This document shows, piece after piece, positions 1 to 6,107 of a stretch of 7,028 nucleotides of DNA. Under the pieces are notes generated by a model. That model ran no database searches and was not told where the DNA came from. It saw only the letters and a list, made by a program, of their open reading frames with translations. The translations under genes were made by a program, and so were the position numbers. Location: assembly GCA_900313405.1 (NCBI GenBank), contig OMQY01000209.1, forward strand, positions 1 to 7,028, in the 5' to 3' direction. How positions within the stretch are numbered: the first letter of the stretch is position 1; each line of letters starts with the position of its first letter. The stretch is from an uncultured Eubacteriales bacterium. GTDB lineage: Bacteria; Bacillota_A; Clostridia; Saccharofermentanales; Saccharofermentanaceae.

Positions 1-45
1 ATAGTTGTCGAGGGCTGTCGCCGCGGTTACTTTAACAATGGCTTT

Positions 46-78
46 GACAACGGGTCCGCGTGATCCGTTGTCGTTTTT
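46..78 (+). terminator. Probable rho-independent terminator for a rightward gene outside the window
   Basis: Bases 46-56 (GACAACGGGTC) pair with 62-72 (GATCCGTTGTC) to give an 11-bp stem with one G-U wobble and a 5-base loop, followed by five T's at 74-78. This is the stem plus T-run arrangement of an intrinsic terminator on the plus strand. The minus strand has no T-run after the hairpin, so it would not be a classic terminator for the galactanase gene ending at 118. It suggests a convergent gene entering from the left. Two plus-strand frames are open from the left edge, ending at TAA 33-35 and TGA 61-63, but too few codons are visible to call either. A second GTTGTC at 79-84 allows an alternative longer hairpin (43-51 with 79-87). 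Confidence 0.45.
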
Positions 79-117
79 GTTGTCAAACCATCAACCCGCA
101 GTATTTCAACGTGCCGC

Positions 118-2073
118 TCACGCCAGTTCGGAGTAGAACTCGACGTCGTCGATCGTGCCCCAACCGCCGCCGGCGGCTTCAACATGGACGCCGACTGTGA
201 CGTCGTCACCTTCGTTGATCTCGACGCCTGTAACAAGTGCCGTCTGCCAGTTTACCCAACCGGTGAGTTCTACAGGATCGGAAGCATATTCGGTGCCGTT
301 GACTGTAATGTAAACGTAGATGACTGCACCGTCACCGACATCACCGCCCTGGATCTGACAGGTCGCGGCATAGGGACCGGCTGCAAGATCCGTGAAGGAC
401 TGCGAGACTGTGAATGAGATGGGAGACTCGCTCCAGAAGTGGAAAGAGTTATCCCCGGAATGGGCGTCGCCGGACTTGGTGAGGCGGTCCGTCGAATGAC
501 CGTCGCCATAGTCGTTTACTTCCCACATCGTCATATCCACATCCTCGAAGCTCGGATTGGAGATATAGTTGATATTGGCGACCTTGACAGTGCCCGTGAT
601 CGGGGTGCCGTCAGTTGTGGTGCCGGTTATCTCGTATGTTCCCGCGACAGAAGTGTCTATGTCGGCAGCATCCCATGTAACGGGGACACCGTCGGTCACG
701 TCGGGATCGTTGTAGTAGGCGGGGATCGTCTCAGGGAGGACGAGGTCATTGACGATCTGGACCTCGACCGCGACTTCCCCGTATGCCATTATACGAAGAG
801 GCGCTGTTGCACCGTAGTCGACATATTTGAAGACGCCGAGAGACGGGAGCACGTGGCCTTCATTATCGAAAAACGCCTGATTATCCCACGAGCATCCTCC
901 AAAATACTTGCCGGCGTCCTGACTGTCGTAAGAGACTGAGAAGCTCGATGCCCAGCCGGAACCGTTCTCCTCCCACAAAGCATAGTTGCTCTCGTATTCA
1001 TTGCCGACGGGGATCCAAGCGCCTTCCCAATAGAAGACACCGAGGCTTCCGGCATCGGATGCGTGCTGGATTATGTCCCTTATGCATTTGGCCTGACCGT
1101 CGACAGAGGCCGGGTATCCTTCGATCGCATCTTCGCCCGCGAGGGAGTTGCCGAAGCAGTCGCCGTCTTCGCCTGTATACATGTAGGATGTCTCGAGGAC
1201 ACATGTGTCTTTGCCGTATGTTGAGCTGATGCTGCGGAGCACGTTCTCCATATTGTCCATGGTTCCGTGCCAGTAGGGATAATAGGAGACACCGAAGATG
1301 TCATAGTCGATATCGTAATCCTGAAGGGTCTGCGCACGGAGCATCGTGTCATCGAAAGCATCTATACCGGTGTAATGTACTGCGATCTTTATATCGGTAT
1401 CGACGGAGCGAACGGCTTCAGAGGCTGTCGACAGAAGTCTCATGATGTTGGCGGTGTCGTATTCGCCGGACAGACCGTTATTGATCTCGTTTCCGATCTG
1501 GACCATTCCTACGTCGGCTCCTTCATCGATGATCTCCTCGAGCGCATCTACAGTGAAGTCGTATAGCAGTTGTGCCTTTGTATCTATATCCTGGCGGCGC
1601 CATTCTACGGGCGTGTACTGTTTGTTCGGGTCGGCCCAGAAATCGCTGTAGTGGAAGTCGACGAGCAGGCGCATGCCGTAATCTGCGGCACGCTTTCCGA
1701 GCTCCGCCGCCTTCTCTACGTCGCAGTTGCCTCCGCCGTAGCCGTTACCGTCGGCGTCATAGGGGTTGTTCCAGACACGGACTCTTATATAGTTGATACC
1801 GTTGTCGGCGAGAATCTTGAACAGATCCTGTTCCTCTCCGTTCTCGTCGTAATACTTAACACCGCTGTCTTCCTCGGAGATCAGGGAAGAGATGTCCATA
1901 CCTTTGATAAAGTCAGAAGACAATCCGCTTACAGGCTTAACATATATACCGGCCTCTTCGGAGGCGGTCGGGAGGACAGGGGTGTAGGGATCCTTCTTCT
2001 TGGCGGAACATGATGTCAGGAGCATTGCCGATGAGAGGATGAGGGCGACGTAACGGGCGATCTTACTTTTCAT
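118..2073 (-). CDS. Arabinogalactan endo-beta-1,4-galactanase, GH53, lipoprotein with Big_4-like and CBM61-like domains
   Basis: Secreted enzyme of 651 aa expected to cut beta-1,4-galactan, the side chain of pectin and type I arabinogalactan, at the cell surface. Residues 1-22 are a lipoprotein signal: a basic start, a hydrophobic stretch and a lipobox LTSC, with Cys22 as the lipid-bearing residue. Residues about 56-425 are a GH53 (clan GH-A) barrel with family-typical segments RVRVWNNPYDADGNGYGGGN (97-116) and DFHYSDFW (139-146). Glu196 in IGNE fits the acid/base and Glu294 in VLETSY the nucleophile. Residues about 430-500 resemble a Big_4 bacterial Ig-like domain. Residues about 502-650, beginning NPSFE, resemble CBM61, a galactan-binding module known from other GH53 enzymes. 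The Met at 2073 is chosen because the signal peptide starts there; the open frame extends to 2175 but crosses the likely promoter. Nothing is truncated. The substrate comes from family knowledge and is not shown by the sequence alone. Confidence 0.93.
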   Translation of the reverse strand: MKSKIARYVALILSSAMLLTSCSAKKKDPYTPVLPTASEEAGIYVKPVSGLSSDFIKGMDISSLISEEDSGVKYYDENGEEQDLFKILADNGINYIRVRVWNNPYDADGNGYGGGNCDVEKAAELGKRAADYGMRLLVDFHYSDFWADPNKQYTPVEWRRQDIDTKAQLLYDFTVDALEEIIDEGADVGMVQIGNEINNGLSGEYDTANIMRLLSTASEAVRSVDTDIKIAVHYTGIDAFDDTMLRAQTLQDYDIDYDIFGVSYYPYWHGTMDNMENVLRSISSTYGKDTCVLETSYMYTGEDGDCFGNSLAGEDAIEGYPASVDGQAKCIRDIIQHASDAGSLGVFYWEGAWIPVGNEYESNYALWEENGSGWASSFSVSYDSQDAGKYFGGCSWDNQAFFDNEGHVLPSLGVFKYVDYGATAPLRIMAYGEVAVEVQIVNDLVLPETIPAYYNDPDVTDGVPVTWDAADIDTSVAGTYEITGTTTDGTPITGTVKVANINYISNPSFEDVDMTMWEVNDYGDGHSTDRLTKSGDAHSGDNSFHFWSESPISFTVSQSFTDLAAGPYAATCQIQGGDVGDGAVIYVYITVNGTEYASDPVELTGWVNWQTALVTGVEINEGDDVTVGVHVEAAGGGWGTIDDVEFYSELA

Positions 2074-2084
2074 ATGGAGGACCA

Positions 2085-2090
2085 TCCTTT
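2085..2090 (-). promoter_or_regulatory. Ribosome binding site of the galactanase gene
   Basis: The minus strand reads AAAGGA here, 11 bases before the ATG at 2073. It supports that start over an ATG four codons upstream (2083-2085), which overlaps the AAAGGA itself. The next bases on the minus strand read TCCT after a TGG, so AGGA could pair with TCCT in a small 4-bp hairpin that partly hides the site. Confidence 0.6.
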
Positions 2091-2122
2091 GCGTGATTTT
2101 GTCAAATCGTATATTTATAATC

Positions 2123-2151
2123 ATTGTATGTGAACAACCGTTTGCGCGCAA
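2123..2151 (-). promoter_or_regulatory. Candidate sigma-A-type promoter of the galactanase gene
   Basis: On the minus strand a -35-like TTGCGC (2146-2151) is separated by 17 bases from a -10-like TACAAT (2123-2128), matching three and five of six consensus bases. Transcription would start near 2116, leaving a leader of about 43 bases. The -35 box lies inside a perfect 10-bp palindrome (2142-2151), which suits repressor control. An A/T-rich alternative -10 (TATAAA) lies slightly downstream. Confidence 0.5.
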
Positions 2152-2177
2152 TAGTAAATTGCCCTCTGTGCGCAATT
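2142..2177. repeat. Cluster of TTGC/GCAA inverted repeats between divergent promoters (candidate operator)
   Basis: TTGCGCGCAA at 2142-2151 is a perfect palindrome. A second dyad, AATTGC (2157-2162) and GCAATT (2172-2177) with 9 bases between, follows. The two centres are about 20.5 bp apart, close to two helical turns. GCAAT (2148-2152) can also pair with ATTGC (2158-2162). The first dyad covers the candidate -35 box of the galactanase promoter and the second overlaps the expected -35 region of mutS2. The regulator is unknown; a sugar-responsive repressor is a guess from the neighbouring gene. Confidence 0.45.
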
Positions 2178-2194
2178 CTTTATTAGTGTATAAT
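2166..2194 (+). promoter_or_regulatory. Candidate promoter of the mutS2 operon
   Basis: A perfect -10 box TATAAT lies at 2189-2194, preceded directly by TG. The -35 hexamer at 17-bp spacing (2166-2171, CTGTGC) is a poor match, so the promoter may rely on its strong -10 or need an activator. Transcription would start near 2201, about 26 bases before the mutS2 ATG. Confidence 0.5.
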
Positions 2195-2218
2195 TACGTG
2201 TATCAAACAGTAACGGGT

Positions 2219-2223
2219 AAAGG
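2219..2223 (+). promoter_or_regulatory. Close-spaced ribosome binding site of mutS2
   Basis: AAAGG ends only 3 bases before the ATG at 2227, which is tighter than usual. A TTG at 2224 is in frame but would be closer still, and a stop codon (TAA, 2218-2220) closes the frame upstream. No other in-frame start exists before the conserved N-terminal domain, so ATG 2227 is retained and initiation may be weak. Confidence 0.45.
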
Positions 2224-2226
2224 TTG

Positions 2227-4686
2227 ATGTATCGATATACTACTTTCGAGGAGGAGGAACTCCGTAAACAGATCAAGGGGCGTGTTCTCCGCATCCTCGA
2301 ATTCGACAAGGTCATAGAAATGCTTACAGAATGTGCCCGCACCGCATATGGCAGGCGCGCGGCCGAAGCGCTCTTTCCGACAACTGATAAGGACAGGGTC
2401 GGCGGGATGCTCGGGGAGACGGATGAGGTCTTCTGTTATATCAACAAATACGGACAGCTGCCGCTAGGCAATTTTCCGGCGATCGATGAGCATCTCGATT
2501 ATGCAGAGGCGGGCGGCTGTCTCAGCATGAAGCAACTTCTTAATATCGCGACGTTCCTGCGCGGTGCAGAGGAGCTTAAAGGCATTGTAGCGTCCGAGAA
2601 GTCGGATATGAGCGAGACCACGCTTTTCAGGACTTTGTCGACGATAGACCCCATGCCGAGGCTTCACAGAGATATCTCGACTTCGATCGATAACGAGGAC
2701 GAGATGAATGACAGGGCGAGCGATGAACTCTATCAGATCAGGCGCGAGAAGCGTTCCGTCCAGGACAATATCCGTGTTCTCCTGAACCGCGTCATCAGAC
2801 AGAAGGAAGACATCCTTCAGGAGGCGATAATCACGATGAGGGGAGACAGATATTGCGTTCCGGTCAGGGCCGAATGCAGATCATCTTTGCCCGGCATCGT
2901 TCATGACACATCTTCGACCGGCCAGACAGTCTTTATCGAGCCGATGGCTGTAGTGGAGGCTAACAACAGGATCCGCGAGCTCATAACTCTCGAGAAGGCT
3001 GAGATCGAGAGGATCCTCAAGGCACTTACGGCACAGGTCATTTCCGGGAAAGATCAGATCAGGTCGATCATGGCAATCGTCGAATATGCCGATCTGTCGT
3101 CGGCAAAGGCTAATCTCGCGATAAAGATGGAGGCAGTCAGACCTGCGCTTAATTCAGAAGGCAGGATCAGGATGGTCAAGGCGCGTCATCCGCTGATCGA
3201 TGCGGACAAGGTAGTGCCGGTCGATATCGTTAACGGCTATGACTACAGGTCGCTCATTATTACCGGTCCCAACACGGGCGGTAAGACCGTATCTCTTAAG
3301 ACATGCGGACTCTTGACACTTATGACGATGGCGGGACTTATGATCCCGTGTGCCGTGGGATCAGAGGTCGCTGTTTTCGATCGCGTGCTGGCTGATATCG
3401 GAGATGAGCAGAGCATTGAACAGAGTCTGTCTACTTTCTCGGCGCATATGTCGGGGATCGTCTTCATATTGAAGAACATTAAGGGTAAGTCGCTCGTGCT
3501 CTTGGATGAGCTGGGGTCCGGTACGGATCCTGCCGAGGGCGCGGCGTTGGCTGTCGCTATCCTGGATGCGCTTTTCGAAAAGGGTTGTACCGTTATGGCA
3601 ACGACTCACTACAAGGAACTCAAGGCATATGCTATCGGCAAGGAAGGCGTCATGAATGCGTCGTTCGAATTTGATACCGAGACGCTGTCGCCGACTTACC
3701 GGATGATAATAGGAACGCCCGGTGTGAGTAATGCTTTCGTTATATCGGAGAAGCTGGGGCTGCCCAAGAGGATCATCGCTGATGCAAAGAGCCGGATGAG
3801 TGAGGAAGAGTTAAGCTATGAGAAGCTCCTGGCGAAGGCGGAGACCGACGGCAAGGAAGCTGAGAGACTAAGGGCCGAGAACGAAGAGCTGAATCGTGCA
3901 TTAAGCGGTAAGATGGCCGAACTCGAGGAAGAGAAGAAGGCTTTAAGAAGTTCCAAGACGAAGATCCTCAACGAATCCAGGGCAGAGCAGCGCGAGCTTC
4001 TCCGCGCCAAGGAGGAAGAACTGACCGAGATGATAAAGGCGGCAGGTAAAAAGGCAAGGCGGGATAATGCCGCTGATGCAGCAGAGGAACTCGACAGGAT
4101 CAGGAGACGGTTAAGAGCCGGCATCAAGGATCTGTCTTCCGATGAGGAAGATGACAAGCTCGGATCTGTCGCTCTGCCCGGAGAAGTACCGGCTGTCGTC
4201 CGTTCGGGCGAGGAGTATTATATTCCTCATCTCGGCGTGCTCGGTAAAGTCGTATCAGAGCCCGGACGTAACGGCAAGCTCCGGATATCTTCCGGCAGCA
4301 TGACATATACCGTAGAACTGTCACAGCTTCGTAAGCCTACTGCCGATAACGTAAAGACCGATCCGCCCAAGAGTAAGAAGCGTGAACGCGCCTCTTACAA
4401 GGCTGATTCGAGTAATGCGATAAGGCATGAGAAGACAATGACGACTATGTCTGAACTTGTTCTGATCGGCATGAAGGTCGCCGAGGCGGAGAGTGCTCTC
4501 GACAGTTATATAGATGACTGCCAGCTGTCAGGCATCAAGACGATAAGGATAGTCCACGGCAAGGGTACGGGTGCACTCAGAGCCGCGGTCGACACGATAC
4601 TTAACGGTGACCCCCGTGTTAAGGATCACCGCTTAGGTATCAAGGGCGAAGGCGATGACGGCGTTACTGTCGCCACTCTGTATTGA
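2227..4686 (+). CDS. mutS2: MutS2 family ATPase with C-terminal Smr domain
   Basis: Cytoplasmic MutS2 of 819 aa, close to the usual length. MutS2 lacks the mismatch-recognition domain of MutS; family members act against homologous recombination and, in Bacillus subtilis, rescue collided ribosomes. Residues about 18-330 are the core and clamp region, with the MutS2-typical GIVHDTSSTGQTVFIEP (223-239). The ATPase has Walker A GPNTGGKT (347-354), Walker B LVLLDELGSGTDP (423-435; Asp427, Glu428) and ATTHY (458-462). Residues about 515-640 are a charged coiled coil rich in Glu, Lys and Arg. Residues about 651-704 resemble the KOW/SH3-like domain. Residues about 742-819 are Smr, with intact HGKGTG (777-782). 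The usual LDLRG motif is replaced by LVLIG (744-748), losing its acidic and basic residues. An N-terminal extension of about 18 residues precedes the conserved RVLRILEFDK. First gene of a three-gene operon. Confidence 0.96.
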   Translation: MYRYTTFEEEELRKQIKGRVLRILEFDKVIEMLTECARTAYGRRAAEALFPTTDKDRVGGMLGETDEVFCYINKYGQLPLGNFPAIDEHLDYAEAGGCLSMKQLLNIATFLRGAEELKGIVASEKSDMSETTLFRTLSTIDPMPRLHRDISTSIDNEDEMNDRASDELYQIRREKRSVQDNIRVLLNRVIRQKEDILQEAIITMRGDRYCVPVRAECRSSLPGIVHDTSSTGQTVFIEPMAVVEANNRIRELITLEKAEIERILKALTAQVISGKDQIRSIMAIVEYADLSSAKANLAIKMEAVRPALNSEGRIRMVKARHPLIDADKVVPVDIVNGYDYRSLIITGPNTGGKTVSLKTCGLLTLMTMAGLMIPCAVGSEVAVFDRVLADIGDEQSIEQSLSTFSAHMSGIVFILKNIKGKSLVLLDELGSGTDPAEGAALAVAILDALFEKGCTVMATTHYKELKAYAIGKEGVMNASFEFDTETLSPTYRMIIGTPGVSNAFVISEKLGLPKRIIADAKSRMSEEELSYEKLLAKAETDGKEAERLRAENEELNRALSGKMAELEEEKKALRSSKTKILNESRAEQRELLRAKEEELTEMIKAAGKKARRDNAADAAEELDRIRRRLRAGIKDLSSDEEDDKLGSVALPGEVPAVVRSGEEYYIPHLGVLGKVVSEPGRNGKLRISSGSMTYTVELSQLRKPTADNVKTDPPKSKKRERASYKADSSNAIRHEKTMTTMSELVLIGMKVAEAESALDSYIDDCQLSGIKTIRIVHGKGTGALRAAVDTILNGDPRVKDHRLGIKGEGDDGVTVATLY

Positions 4687-4688
4687 TC

Positions 4689-4694
4689 AAGGAG
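4689..4694 (+). promoter_or_regulatory. Ribosome binding site that sets the NTPase start
   Basis: AAGGAG sits 5 bases before ATG 4700 and just after the mutS2 stop. It favours ATG 4700 over the in-frame ATG 4655 inside mutS2, which would add 15 residues unlike a P-loop protein N-terminus. Confidence 0.75.
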
Positions 4695-4699
4695 ATAAG

Positions 4700-5386
4700 A
4701 TGGGAATTATTAACGATAAGAGACTGAACATAATAATAGGAGCTTACGGCAGCGGTAAATCGGAACTGTCTGTCAATATGGCTCTGATGATGAAGGAAGA
4801 GAAGCCCGAGAATAAGATACTCCTGGCTGATCTCGATATAGTCAATCCTTTCTACCGTTCTGCCGATGCGGCGCGTAAGCTCGGGGAGGACGGCATCAGG
4901 GTCATATATCCTTCGTACGCCAACTCGAATGTAGATGCCCCGGTGTTGAGCGGTGAGATGTACGTTATCTTCGATGATGAGGAATATAGCGGCGTATTCG
5001 ATATCGGCGGTGAGGATATGGGTGCTTATGTTCTCGGTTCTCTATATTCGAGGCTCAAGGGCATGGACTTCAATCTTTATATGGTCGTTAATACCAGAAG
5101 ACCTTTTACGTCCGACCCTGAGTCGATCGCCGTGATGACTGCCGAACTTGAGGAGGCAGCAAGGCTTAAGGTCGACGGATATATCTGTAATACGAATCTT
5201 CTCGAAGAGACCACTGTCGATGAGATAATCGAAGGCGAGCAGATCATCATGAAGGCCGGAGAACTGACAGGTATCCCTCTTGTCGCTACAAGCGTTATGG
5301 AAGATCTTATCGATGATGAACGACTCGGGGAACTTAAGGCTCCGGAGTTGATCAGGATGAGAAGGACGATCCACTATGATTATTGA
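4700..5386 (+). CDS. P-loop NTPase of the MinD/ParA/CobQ-like (SIMIBI) type, function unknown
   Basis: Soluble protein of 228 aa, not recognised as a named gene. Beta strand 1 leads directly into Walker A GAYGSGKS (14-21), with Lys20 and Ser21. LLADLDIVNP (41-50) matches the second conserved acidic motif of MinD/ParA-like proteins, and FDIGGEDMG (100-108) matches the DxGG switch/Walker B region. VVNTRRPFT (129-137) and ICNTNL (162-167) are the NTR and NTN segments, the second in the base-recognition position of this fold. The Walker A is the classic GxxGxGKS form, not the deviant KGGxGK of true ParA/MinD, so partition or division-site roles should not be assumed. There is no membrane segment and no C-terminal amphipathic targeting helix as in MinD. 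It is translated 13 bases after mutS2 and overlaps the next gene, so co-expression is likely. I recall similar ATP-binding proteins as widespread in Clostridia, without an assigned role. Confidence 0.85.
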   Translation: MGIINDKRLNIIIGAYGSGKSELSVNMALMMKEEKPENKILLADLDIVNPFYRSADAARKLGEDGIRVIYPSYANSNVDAPVLSGEMYVIFDDEEYSGVFDIGGEDMGAYVLGSLYSRLKGMDFNLYMVVNTRRPFTSDPESIAVMTAELEEAARLKVDGYICNTNLLEETTVDEIIEGEQIIMKAGELTGIPLVATSVMEDLIDDERLGELKAPELIRMRRTIHYDY

Positions 5387-5999
5387 TCAGGGGCCTCTTC
5401 GCGAGTATAAGAATCTCGTCTTCGACGTCGGAGGTGTCCTTCTCGGATACCGCCCGCGGGAGATGATGATCGAGGATCATAAGATGGAACCCGAAGAAGC
5501 CGACCGGTTCCTTGAGGAAGTATTCTCGAATTCCCTGTGGGACGAGTTCGACCTCGAGAATATACCTTTCGAAGAAGTTGTCGGGATGTATATCAAGTTA
5601 TTTCCCAAGTGGGAAGAACATATCAGGTGGATGATGAGCAATACTCATTTGATGCCGGTAAGACGCCCGAAGGTCTGGGATGAGGTCAAAAGGCTTAAGG
5701 ATAAAGGCTATAAGATCTATCTGCTGTCCAACTACTCGAGTGTCCTTTTCGCCAAGCATACCAAGGGAGCTTCTTTCTTAGACAGCATTGACGGCGCGGT
5801 GGTGTCATATCAGATCCACAGGATGAAGCCGGAAGCGGTGATCTATCAGACGCTGTTTGAGAAATATGATCTTCGTCCCGTGGATTGTCTTTTCTTTGAT
5901 GACAGGCTCGAGAACGTCGTTGCATCGAGTGATCTCGGCATGGATTCTTTCCGTGTCATAAGTGAAGAAAGCCTCCTTGCGATCTTGCACAGACTGTAA
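5376..5999 (+). CDS. HAD-superfamily hydrolase, YihX-like phosphatase
   Basis: Cytoplasmic protein of 207 aa with all HAD motifs. Motif I is FDVGGVLL (16-23), with Asp17 as nucleophile and Gly19 in place of the usual second Asp; the same D-x-G arrangement occurs in E. coli YihX (FDLGNV). An alpha-helical cap lies at about 25-95. Motif II is LLSN (116-119, Ser118), motif III is MKPE (150-153, Lys151) and motif IV is FFDDRLENV (173-181, Asp175 and Asp176). The likely activity is hydrolysis of a small phosphorylated metabolite such as a sugar phosphate; the substrate cannot be read from sequence. The start ATG overlaps the end of the NTPase gene by 11 bases and is preceded by AAGGA (5362-5366) at 9 bases, so translation is probably coupled. 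No clear terminator follows; the sequence after the stop has only a T5 run without a convincing stem. Confidence 0.88.
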   Translation: MIIDQGPLREYKNLVFDVGGVLLGYRPREMMIEDHKMEPEEADRFLEEVFSNSLWDEFDLENIPFEEVVGMYIKLFPKWEEHIRWMMSNTHLMPVRRPKVWDEVKRLKDKGYKIYLLSNYSSVLFAKHTKGASFLDSIDGAVVSYQIHRMKPEAVIYQTLFEKYDLRPVDCLFFDDRLENVVASSDLGMDSFRVISEESLLAILHRL

Positions 6000-6019
6000 C
6001 TGTCCGCGTACGATTTTTA

Positions 6020-6048
6020 TTGTCATCAATGTCGAAAAATGTTATCAT
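6020..6048 (+). promoter_or_regulatory. Strong candidate sigma-A-type promoter of the SPFH gene
   Basis: TTGTCA (6020-6025) and TATCAT (6043-6048) each match five of six consensus bases and are separated by exactly 17 bases. Transcription would start near 6055, so the SPFH gene has its own promoter independent of the mutS2 operon. This is the best promoter match noted in the window. Confidence 0.65.
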
Positions 6049-6055
6049 TTTCTAC

Positions 6056-6077
6056 GGTGGCTGAGGTGTGAGCCGCC
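6056..6077 (+). promoter_or_regulatory. Stem-loop at the predicted 5' end of the SPFH transcript
   Basis: GGTGGCT (6056-6062) pairs with AGCCGCC (6071-6077), giving 7 bp with one G-U and an 8-base loop. No T-run follows, so it is not a terminator. It begins at or one base after the predicted start of transcription and ends 16 bases before the Shine-Dalgarno sequence. Stem-loops at the extreme 5' end are known to protect some bacterial mRNAs from decay; that role here is inference. Confidence 0.45.
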
Positions 6078-6107
6078 AAATAGTATTACACATGGAGGAT
6101 TAATTAT

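Noticed and set aside
1..90. A minus-strand frame open from 90 to the left edge, reading a protein-like stretch (PVVKAIVKVTAATALDNY at its end).
   Set aside because: It has no start codon in view, three TGA stops separate it from the galactanase in the same frame, and about 30 open codons occur easily by chance. TGA is clearly a stop here because two other genes end with it.
439..939. A 166-codon plus-strand open frame opposite the galactanase gene.
   Set aside because: It is antisense to a well-supported gene, its translation resembles no family I know, and it fits the mirrored codon pattern of the real gene.
1570..2013. A 147-codon plus-strand open frame rich in Val and Leu, resembling a membrane protein.
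   Set aside because: It is antisense to the conserved GH53 region and signal peptide; the hydrophobic look comes from reverse reading of Asp- and Asn-rich codons.
2074..2175. Extending the galactanase start to 2175 to give 685 residues.
   Set aside because: The extra 34 residues are unlike a signal peptide, cross the likely promoter, and displace the lipoprotein signal from the N-terminus.
3816..4157. A 113-codon minus-strand frame very rich in Ser, Leu and Ala.
   Set aside because: It is the reverse reading of the Glu/Lys/Arg-rich coiled coil of MutS2, which produces Ser- and Leu-rich shadows.
5042..5374. A 110-codon minus-strand open frame opposite the NTPase.
   Set aside because: It is antisense to conserved motifs and shows no domain or ribosome binding evidence.
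4681..5392. The same TATTGATCA sequence at the ends of mutS2 (4681-4689) and of the NTPase gene (5381-5389).
   Set aside because: Each is a Tyr codon plus TGA stop followed by TCA; a 9-base match at two gene ends is plausibly chance in GATC-rich DNA and has no further repeat structure.
5989..6018. Possible terminator after the HAD gene: ACAG/CTGT pairing followed by a T5 run.
   Set aside because: The stem is only 4 bp and a 10-base gap separates it from the T-run, which is too weak for an intrinsic terminator.
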